Shown piece by piece: positions 55,021-64,000 of a DNA stretch of 64,000 nucleotides (position 1 is its first letter; the number at the start of each line of letters is the position of its first letter). The translations under genes were made by a program, and so were the position numbers. The stretch is from Trichoplusia ni (lineage: Eukaryota > Arthropoda > Insecta > Lepidoptera > Noctuidae). The stretch spans positions 18,515,328 to 18,579,327 of the forward strand of contig NC_039480.1 in NCBI RefSeq assembly GCF_003590095.1, in the 5' to 3' direction. The notes beneath the pieces are model-generated. The model did not search any database and was not told the DNA's origin. It worked only from the letters and a program-made list of their open reading frames with translations.

Positions 55021-55158
55021 CGAGCAGATCTATACTTATTCTATACTTATAATAAATCTGTAGAGAGGTCAATTCTGTACATAAAATATATTTAAAAAAT
55101 AACTATCAAGGGGTGGTTAGGGATCGCTACTGATGCCAAAAATGCAATCAGTAAAATT

Positions 55159-55160
<2 letters not shown>

Positions 55161-55199
<39 letters not shown>
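55161..55199 (+). repeat. (TGTC)n microsatellite in the Helitron leader
   Basis: About ten TGTC units followed by GTATATTCGTTATAG and AAACTACTCGACGGATTTTA, a stretch also echoed at 12830. Confidence 0.95.
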
Positions 55200-55897
55200 A
55201 TATTCGTTATAGAAACAAAAACTACTCGACGGATTTTAACGAAATTTGGCACAATTATTCTTCATACTCTTGGGCAGGTTATAGTATACTTTTCATTACG
55301 CTACGACCAATAGGAGCAGAGCAGTGAAGGGAAATATTGGGAAAACGGGGTAAGTTACTCCATTTTTTAAGCTTCCGTCACGTGTGCAGGCTTATAGGTT
55401 AAAGCTACATAGAAATCATGTATGACGGAAATATTCTCCCTAAAATTATATAAAAAATATTCCTCGACAGCATGTCTAACTTTTATGGTTGACTCACAAT
55501 AACACGTGAAACTCCCGATAGCTTAGCAATTCGGAGATTTCTGATTGTATTTGTCTACTCTAACGTTTACAACACTATCACTCATCCCCAATTAAAAAAG
55601 TTAACATTATTACCTATTCAATAAAAAAAGAATCATGTAAATCGGTGTAGAAACACCAAAGTTATACATGAAATAATAAGAAATCGCGCGTGAATACAGA
55701 GTCATGCTATAAGGATTATTTTATTTTCGTAATTGGTAGTGTTTAATTATATTAATAGTTTATTTTCGTTATTATTATATTAGTTATTTTGGTAGTGTTT
55801 AATTGTATTAATAGTTTATTTTCGTAATTATTACATAATAACTATATATAATTGTAAGTGTAAGGTAGCTTCAGTTACCGTCGATTAAAAATACACA

Positions 55898-58800
55898 ATG
55901 CCACCTAAAAAACGACCATCTTTATCTCGAAATTCGAGAGATGCTAAAAGGATGAGAAATGCGCGTTCTCAAGAATCGGCAGAGGAAAGAGCACATCGGT
56001 TAAACTCTATGAGAGTTAGTGCCTCAACCTCTCGAGCCAATGAAAGCTCTCCAGAGAGAGAGATGCGATTAGCAGCTGACAGAGCGAGACGAGCTACATC
56101 ACGGGCGTCTCAAAGCTCTTCTCAACGAGAGCTGAGGCTTACCATTGACCGAGAACAACATGTGTTATCCCGAGATGCTGAAACTGCGTCACAACGAGAA
56201 TTGCGTCTCACTGCTGACCGCGAACGGCATACATTGTCTCGCGAGTCAGAAACCTACACTGAGAGGGAATTGCGTCTCACAGCTGACCGCGAACGTCATA
56301 TATTGTCTCGCGAGTCAGAAACCTTCACTGACAGAGAATTGCGTCTCACAGCTGACCGCGAACGTCATATATTGTCTCGCGAGTCAGAAACCTACACTGA
56401 GAGGGAATTGCGTCTCACAGCTGACCGCGAACGTCATATATTGTCTCGCGAGTCAGAAACCTACACTGAGAGGGAATTGCGTCTCACAGCTGACCGCGAA
56501 CGTCATATATTGTCTCGCGAGTCAGAAACCTACACTGAGAGGGAATTGCGTCTCACAGCTGACCGCGAACGTCATATATTGTCTCGCGAGTCAGAAACCT
56601 ACACTGAGAGGGAATTGCGTCTCACAGCTGACCGCGAACGTCATATTTTATCTCGAGAATCTGAAACTTTAACTCAATATGAAGACCGTTTGACAAATGA
56701 TAGGGTGCACCATAATGTTATTCGATCTCTCGAAGACGCACATGAGCATGAACAACGACTAGAGTCGGTACGCGAATATTATAATTCTTTGAGACAAGAA
56801 CGATCAGTAAGTTTGTCTAATGAAAGATTAAGAATCGAAAATATTCGGTCTCTTGAAACGGACGAACAGCGAGAGGCCCGTCTTACTGCAGACAGATTTC
56901 GACATAGCCTTAATAACTTAGATGTACACATAGAAGATCAATCTAGAAATTCGGTGGCTTGGTCCGACAAATATAAAAGTGGGTTTGCTTATAACCTCAC
57001 AATTGATTATGGATCATCTTCTGTAATAGGCGATATGAACGTGGTATGTCGTTTTTGTAATGCTTCAAAGTGGAGTAAGGAGTCAGCTGGTTTCTGTTGT
57101 TCTACAGGTAAAATAAATTTGCCTTCATTCGAAGACCCACCGGAACCTTTGAAATCACTACTTTTAGGGGAACATATACAATCTAAACAGTTTTTAGATA
57201 ATATTCGCACTTATAATAGTGCATTTCAAATGACATCCTTTGGCGCTCAACAAATCTCAGAAGGTCATTTCATGCCTACTTTTAAGATACAAGGTCAGGT
57301 TTACCATTTGATAGGATCCCTTTTGCCTGAAAACCAACCTAAGTTTCTTCAAATATATTTTGTATCCGACTACAACGAACAGTCGAATATAAGAAATCAA
57401 TATTTCCCGAATTTAAATACTGAACTCATATCACAACTTCAGAACATGTTGCATCAGGTTAATTCGTATGTATGCAGTTTTAAATCGGCATTAGAAGCTC
57501 TTCCTCGAGATGATGATAACAATTATAAAATTGTTATAAATGCCGATAGGCGTCCAACTCAGGAACACCCTGGCGTTATAATGCTCCATCCACGAATGAA
57601 GTTGCTGTGGTATTGGTCGACCAGGAATGTGATAGGCGTGATATCGTTATCCGTTCCAGAGATAATCGTTTGCAACGTATTTATGAAACCCACAGGGCTT
57701 ACGACAGTTTGCAATATCCTTTGATATACTGTCGAGGGGAAGATGGTTATAATTTTGCTTTATACCAAACTGATCCGCGTACAGGCGCACCTAATTATAA
57801 TAAAAAGATTTCATGCCTTCAATTTTACTGTTACCACTTGCAAGTAAGACGGAATAGGTTTGTATACTTTCAACGTTTTCGTGGCTTATTCAATCAGTTT
57901 ATTGTAGACATGTACGCAAAAATTGAAACCGAAAGATTAGTTTATATACGATCTAATCAAAGGCAGCTGCGCGTTGAAGAATACGTGCACCTTCGCGACG
58001 CCATGCAGCAAGATAACGATACGGTGAATATGGGTCGTTTAGTTATTTTGCCCTCTTCTTTTTACTGGTGGTCCACGATACATGCACGAAAGTACTCAAG
58101 ATGCTTTTGTTACGTAAGAAAATATGGACGTCCCGACTTATTTATTACTGTAACTACCAATCCTAAGTGGGATGAAATTACTCGGGAGCTTCTTGAGGGT
58201 CAAGCACCGCATGACCGCCATGATATCATCGCAAGAGTTTTTCATTTAAAATTGAAATCAATGATAGATCTACTTACCAAAGATAAAATTTTTGGAGAAG
58301 TATTGTGTTATATGTATAGTATTGAATGGCAAAAACGCGGCTTACCTCACGCACATATCCTGCTTTGGTTAAAAGATAAGGTTCGACCTAATGATGTAGA
58401 CAGTTTAATCAGTGCTGAAATTCCAAGTCCGATTGCAGATCCCGTGTTATACGACATTGTTAAAACTCATATGATACATGGTCCATGTGGTTCGTTTAAC
58501 GGGAATTCTCCTTGCATGCAAGACGGTCGTTGCACTAAAAGATATCCAAAAGCCTTAGTGGATGGCACTGTAACAGGACATGATGGATACCCATTATATC
58601 GTCGCCGTTCAAGAGATAATGATGGTTTTACTGTTGAAAGCGAGTGTCTGGACAACAAGTTACTTTAGATAATAGGTGGGTCGTTCCGTATTCTCCTGTG
58701 TTGTCCAGAGCATTTCAAGCTCACATAAATGTTGAAATGTGTAATAGTGTAGAGTCAATAAAATATATTTGTAAGTATATTAATAAGGGCAGTGACCAAG

Positions 58801-60155
58801 CTACATTTCTTTGAGAAATGAACATGATGAAGTTACAAGATTTCAGTCAGGCAGATATATAAGTTCTTCAGAAGCTGTGTGGCGGATCTTAAGTTTCAAC
58901 ATTCACGAAAGATATCCACCTGTGACTCATCTGGATGTTCATCTTGAAGGCGGCCAACGTATATATTTCAACGCCGAAAATGTCACAGAACGGTTAGAGA
59001 ACCCTAGACAAACAAGTTTATTAGCATTCTTTCGACTTTGCCAAACTGATGATTTTGCAAAATCTCTTTTGTATGAGGAAGTTCCATCGTATTATACCTA
59101 CGATAAGCAACGGGGTGTCTTTAATCGAAGACGCCGTGGCAGGCCTGTAGATGGCGAGTCAGGTATTTTTAAAGAACATGTTCTTGGTAGAGTGTACACC
59201 GTTCATCCTAACAACGCTGAGTGTTTCTATTTGCGATTATTATTACATACCGTGCGAGGACCAACCTCATTTATAGATTTGAGAAAAGTAGACGATGTTG
59301 TTTATCCCACTTATCAAGCAGCTTGCCAAGCGCGTCATTTGCTTGAAAATGATCAGCATTGGGATGACGCTTTAGCAGAATCCTGTGTTAGTGATAATCC
59401 ACGACGGTTACGCCATTTATTTGTAACATTACTCACATTTTGTAATTTGTCAGATGCTGTAACATTATGGGAAAAATATAAAGAAAAATTTTCAGAAGAC
59501 TTTCTTAGAAATATACCTAACAATGATGAAGGCACAACTAATGATAATTTCCGTGATCTTGCCATAAATCAGTGCTTATTAGCTCTTCAGGATGACTTAA
59601 CAGCAGTAGGCGGTAAATCACTCTGTGAATATGGTTTGCCAACACCAACCTCAGTCGGAGAGGTAACTAATAGGGAATATTCCGCAGAGATTGGTTACAA
59701 TTTAACGGAACTGCTGACAACATTAGAAAACGGTGTCCCAATGATGACTGCAGAACAACGTTCAGTTTATGACCGCGTGTGCAATAGTGTTCAAAATAAT
59801 TTGGGAACAATATGGTTTTTTAGATGCACCTGGAGGAACTGGAAAACCTTTTTGACTAAATTAATATTGGCTTATGTTCGAAATCAGCGTAAAATTGCGC
59901 TTGCCGTAGCTTCATCAGGGATAGCTGCAACATTGCTACCAGGAGGTAAAACTGCTCACAGTATGTTTAAAATACCAATTGATTTAGATCGCACGGAAAA
60001 TCCAACCTGTAGTATTTCAAGAAATAGCGACAAAGCTAAGGTATTACGCGAGTGTAGTTTAATCATATGGATGAATGTACGATGGCCCATCGAAAAGGAG
60101 TAGAAGCGGTAGACAGAACTTTAAGGATATAAGACAAAATGATCGACCAATGGGC
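55898..60155 (+). pseudogene. Helitron Rep/helicase gene, frameshifted and 3' incomplete
   Basis: The ATG at 55898 opens a basic, repeat-rich N-terminus (see 56060-56680). Next come the Helitron zinc-finger-like region (VCRFCNASKWSKESAGFCC), the Helitron-like N domain (NSAFQMTSFGAQ) and the HUH replication initiator with GLPHAHILLWL (His codons 58348 and 58354). The paired catalytic tyrosines are in YICKYINKG (Tyr codons 58764 and 58776). From 58811 the Pif1-type helicase follows (MMTAEQRSVYDRVC, ALAVASSGIAATLLPGG). The protein would cut, transfer and unwind a single strand during rolling-circle transposition. Single-base shifts near 57571, 58660, 58808, 59815, 59846 and 60068 break the frame; the P-loop and Walker B stretches are read out of frame in the longest frame. 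All are at or near short homopolymers, so some may be sequencing errors next to the gap. Confidence 0.9.
56060..56680 (+). repeat. 69-bp tandem repeat inside the Helitron gene (nine units)
   Basis: Units begin exactly every 69 bases at 56060, 56129, 56198, 56267, 56336, 56405, 56474, 56543 and 56612. Each encodes 23 residues of the form ELRLTADRERHILSRESETYT. The four units from 56336 to 56611 appear identical and the flanking units drift progressively, as expected of recent expansion from the middle. More degenerate units extend on both sides. The peptide is highly charged and probably helical. Confidence 0.95.
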
Positions 60156-61155
60156 NNNNNNNNNNNNNNNNNNNNNNNNNNNNNNNNNNNNNNNNNNNNN
60201 NNNNNNNNNNNNNNNNNNNNNNNNNNNNNNNNNNNNNNNNNNNNNNNNNNNNNNNNNNNNNNNNNNNNNNNNNNNNNNNNNNNNNNNNNNNNNNNNNNNN
60301 NNNNNNNNNNNNNNNNNNNNNNNNNNNNNNNNNNNNNNNNNNNNNNNNNNNNNNNNNNNNNNNNNNNNNNNNNNNNNNNNNNNNNNNNNNNNNNNNNNNN
60401 NNNNNNNNNNNNNNNNNNNNNNNNNNNNNNNNNNNNNNNNNNNNNNNNNNNNNNNNNNNNNNNNNNNNNNNNNNNNNNNNNNNNNNNNNNNNNNNNNNNN
60501 NNNNNNNNNNNNNNNNNNNNNNNNNNNNNNNNNNNNNNNNNNNNNNNNNNNNNNNNNNNNNNNNNNNNNNNNNNNNNNNNNNNNNNNNNNNNNNNNNNNN
60601 NNNNNNNNNNNNNNNNNNNNNNNNNNNNNNNNNNNNNNNNNNNNNNNNNNNNNNNNNNNNNNNNNNNNNNNNNNNNNNNNNNNNNNNNNNNNNNNNNNNN
60701 NNNNNNNNNNNNNNNNNNNNNNNNNNNNNNNNNNNNNNNNNNNNNNNNNNNNNNNNNNNNNNNNNNNNNNNNNNNNNNNNNNNNNNNNNNNNNNNNNNNN
60801 NNNNNNNNNNNNNNNNNNNNNNNNNNNNNNNNNNNNNNNNNNNNNNNNNNNNNNNNNNNNNNNNNNNNNNNNNNNNNNNNNNNNNNNNNNNNNNNNNNNN
60901 NNNNNNNNNNNNNNNNNNNNNNNNNNNNNNNNNNNNNNNNNNNNNNNNNNNNNNNNNNNNNNNNNNNNNNNNNNNNNNNNNNNNNNNNNNNNNNNNNNNN
61001 NNNNNNNNNNNNNNNNNNNNNNNNNNNNNNNNNNNNNNNNNNNNNNNNNNNNNNNNNNNNNNNNNNNNNNNNNNNNNNNNNNNNNNNNNNNNNNNNNNNN
61101 NNNNNNNNNNNNNNNNNNNNNNNNNNNNNNNNNNNNNNNNNNNNNNNNNNNNNNN
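60156..61155. other. Assembly gap of exactly 1000 N
   Basis: A round-number run of N is a scaffolding placeholder, so the true distance is unknown. It interrupts the Helitron gene. Open frames reported across it are meaningless. Confidence 0.99.
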
Positions 61156-64000
61156 AGCGTGATGGTTTATAGCCTAAAGCCTTCCTCGATGAATGGTCTA
61201 TTCAACAACAACAAATATTTTTTTTTCAATTTGGACCAGTATTTCCTGAGATTAGCGCGTTCAAACAAACAAACTCTTCAGCTTTATTATTAGTATAGAT
61301 ATAATAATATGGCGTACTATGTATTTGTGGCTTTGAGGAGCTCGTATCTAAGCTATAACCGCATAAGTGAATCGATCACTGGTTTAACTACGCTTGACGC
61401 TGTTGGTCCGTGGATGACTATCTTTGTCATAATGAGTTCATCCGCGTTTCGAAAGGCACGTTAAATTTTGGGCCTCGGCTGCTATTCATACGTCTTTGGC
61501 AGTCGTTACAGTTAGTCAGAAGCTTGAAAGTCTGATAACCAGTCTAATTAAGGGGTATCGTGTTGCCCAGGTAACTGGGTTTAGGAGGTCAGATAGGCAG
61601 TCGCTCCTTGTAAAACACTGGTACTTAGCTGAATCCGGTTAGACTGGAAGCTGACCCCAACATAGTTGGTAAAAGGCTAGGATGATGATAACAATGTCTT
61701 TGTAGCGTCGACAATTTAAACTGATGATCTGACTTACTTGCTCCGTTGGCTCAGCGACCCAAAATGTGTCTTGGCATCTGATACGAGAGAGCGCCACTTA
61801 GATTTCCTTGGCCACTTCTCGCCAGTTCCGAGCTTTGAACAGCATCCATATTCGTCCACCCTATACCACTTCCTTAGTATTCTTACTGCGAGATTCGTTT
61901 TATCCAAATCTATTTGCTCTAATGAGCTTCGTTCGAAAGGTTTTCAGGCAACCACATACATAAGACCTGCATATATCTTTGTTATTCTGTAGAAAGAGAA
62001 TATTTGCGAAAAACTAAAGTGCGAAACCAGATTCTTTTTTCATTTAAAACTTGTTAATTTCTTAATAAATACAGACAAAGGCAGATACTTAAATAACTAT
62101 TTAATATGTTAAACAAAACCTCCGCCTTTATCTATGAATGACGAATTATAACGAAAAAGACGTGACTAGCTTGTTTACCAAATACGAGTATACAGACATT
62201 TGTATCCCGTCTCTCTCACACACGCAACTTTAAAAAGAGACGGCGAATACGTTTGTAAACAACGGGAATGACAGCCGATACAAACGTTTTAAAATACGAA
62301 GACGTTGTTTGTATGTGTGCGTTGTATCAATGTATCAGTGTATCAACGTTAGGTCGCCACTGCGCATGTGTGCGTACTGCGTACACAAACAACACACGCG
62401 TAGCGTTCACACGTGCGACGAGACTCGCGTGGTATCGTAACTATTTGGTTACGTCACTGGCTCGTCGGCTGTACGGCTGTATGCGGTGTTGCCTCCGCCT
62501 CAACGCGTTCGAAACTTTGTTGATTTTACTTGGCGGGCAAAATGGCGTTTGACGTTTGGGTTTCACTTGCGATTCTTTTTATTTTTGATCTTGGTTTCTG
62601 TGGGTTGATATATTTGATACGGCATTGTTGTTAACGTTATTGGTAGTGGAGATTTATGGTAGAAAATTCGCATTGCACGTCTCTCTGATCGATTTTCGTT
62701 TTTTTTTGCGTATAAAGTAACAATTTGACGCGATACCATAATCGCCTACACACTGCAATAAATATGTACTTTGAGTTGACTTGACCCTTTTAGTATTTCT
62801 ATTCTGCATTTGAAGACTAACCTATGAGGACTTGTCTTAATATACAATCTCTCTTATACTATACCTCAGGTGGGAGTCGTTTGAGGCCTAACGTCATAGA
62901 GATAGCCGCATCTATAAAAATATGTTTCGTCCTACCGTCAATCTGATAGTAAAACTCACAATGTAAAAGAGACAGCGCACTAAACTGCGTAGAACTTTGT
63001 CTCCCTTCCACAATTACAATAATATTACTTGTAAAAGTTCTCTTGACAGCTCTATTACAATGCAATAAAGTTTCTTTTCGTTACTTCTTGAGTATAAGGT
63101 CGTCATATTGCAACCTTGAATAAAACCTTCGTGGTCTGACCTTGGACTAGTCGTTATACTCCGGTACACGCTCTCACCTACTTAATCGAAGTTCATTTCT
63201 ATGTTATTATAATAATTATTTATTAATCATTATAATTGTTACTAACTCCGTATTGGAAACTTCAACCGTTTAAGTTTAAAATGATCAAAGTCTTGCCTTA
63301 AGTATTTTGGCTGGCCTGTTGGTCTAGTGGTAAGTGGCTCTGACTGCTATACTCGTTTCTCTGGTTCGATTCCCACCCGGGACAACTTTTTGTGATGAGC
63401 ATGATCATTTGTTCTGTATTTGGGTGCAATGTATCTACTTTAATTTGTATCTTTTAAACATATATGAATATGTTTGTCAGTTGTTGATTACTCATAATAC
63501 TAGTTTTGCTTGTTTGAGACTAGATGGCGTTGTTTGAAAGTTCTGGAATATTATTATTCGAAGAATATACTTATTAGATCCGAGAGTAGTCATCGGTTTT
63601 AATCCCGAAAGGTTACTTTGTAACGGTTTTAGACAGTTTTTCTTTTTTTGTGACATCCATTTTTTTATAACGGTTAATTCACGCTTATCTATCGGGATAG
63701 CCCGACTAATTTCGGATCCAATCGGAGTCAGATGCACTCTATCCCTATAAATACGTTTAAAAAAACCGTTCTTTAATAACTAATTACGAATACTCTTCGT
63801 AAAAGTATTTTTTTTGACTTTTGTTTAAACTTTTCCTCATCAAACGTTATATTCCCTTTCATAATGATTATGTTAGGCATCGATTCATTACCGCATGTTG
63901 TGAAGGAAGCGTGGTTTCTACAATATTACGGCACGCCACGCTCGTATACTGTACCTAATGTGTAATTGTTATGTATTTGTTAATAAGCTTGAGGAAATAC
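61156..64000 (+). repeat. Near-perfect second copy of 34378-37223
   Basis: Contents in order: the 5' part of a minus-strand Helitron (to 61299), an LT1 tail (minus, about 61338-61690), featureless sequence to 63305, SINE-C (63306-63555) and a fold-back MITE relative (about 63608-63777). It matches the earlier segment at offset 26777-26780. Differences seen: +1, -1 and +2 bases near 61214-61303, and three single-base losses near 63357, 63453 and 63512. Most likely a redundant contig. Confidence 0.95.

Larger units (their letters stand above)
55029..60155 (+). mobile_element. Autonomous Helitron, cut off by the assembly gap
   Basis: The 5' end A|TCTATACTTATTCTATACT at 55029 matches the TCTATACTAATATA start of the short Helitrons in this window. 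A leader of about 870 bases, including a TGTC microsatellite, precedes the Rep/helicase gene. The 3' end (hairpin plus CTRR) is not visible because of the gap. Minimum length 5.1 kb. Confidence 0.88.

Noticed and set aside
56145..56672. 175-codon frame with 23-residue repeats (CVSQLTANVIYCLASQKP)
   Set aside because: It is the shifted reading of the 69-bp repeat whose real frame belongs to the Helitron protein and continues into recognisable domains.
56060..56680. Regular repeats considered as a CRISPR array
   Set aside because: The repeats are contiguous without spacers, in frame within a protein, and in a eukaryotic genome.
60075..61293. Two long open frames crossing the gap
   Set aside because: They consist almost entirely of N and carry no information.

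Overview
The window looks like nuclear DNA from a moth or butterfly (Lepidoptera). Three things point there: split genes with GT-AG introns, GC-rich exons in AT-rich flanks, and a dense load of short repeats of the lepidopteran kind (tRNA-derived SINEs with intact A/B-box-like cores, Helitron copies ending in a hairpin plus CTAG, LINE tails ending in (GAT)n). No tRNA, rRNA or CRISPR array is present. About 17 kb carries host genes and the rest is mostly transposon-derived or featureless.

Left part (1-19.3 kb). Four host genes are visible. (1) The last three exons of an ankyrin-repeat protein lie on the minus strand (5-2008). (2) A plus-strand gene of unknown function has a long acidic, Asn-rich exon (5128-8327). 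(3) A complete ten-exon gene for the beta subunit of translation initiation factor eIF2B (8857-16960, 353 aa) is the best-supported gene here; its introns hold SINEs, Helitrons, MITEs and LINE tails. (4) The first coding exon of a further plus-strand gene lies at 19169-19263, with a uORF overlapping its start codon. Its other exons were not found and probably lie beyond a long intron.

Middle (19.3-45 kb). No protein-coding exon could be supported. The stretch contains dispersed repeats: three SINE families (called A, B and C here), non-autonomous Helitrons, hAT-like MITEs with 8-bp target duplications, TA-flanked MITEs, two LINE-tail families (LT1, resembling the end of a CR1-type LINE; LT2, ending in GATGATGATG), a 110-bp tandem repeat and several fold-back sequences. 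Between them are unannotated AT-rich stretches.

Right part (45-60.1 kb). This is a block of larger transposons: an apparently full-length, intact two-ORF LINE on the minus strand; the 3' half of a Copia element; a hAT element inserted into what is probably the Copia LTR (perfect 8-bp duplication CTAAATAT); a decayed coding remnant; and an autonomous Helitron starting at 55029. The Helitron's Rep/helicase gene has an expanded 69-bp repeat near its 5' end and several single-base frameshifts, and it runs into an assembly gap of exactly 1000 N (60156-61155).

After the gap (61156-64000) the sequence repeats 34378-37223 almost perfectly, with six small indels and no substitutions seen. That looks more like a redundant haplotig or scaffolding error than a biological duplication, so gene content and order across the gap should not be trusted. 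I found no convincing new multi-gene system. The most interesting leads are the extra 182-codon frame bridging the two LINE ORFs, the Helitron repeat expansion with its matching non-autonomous copies, and the nested hAT with its terminal TACGATAAT arrays.
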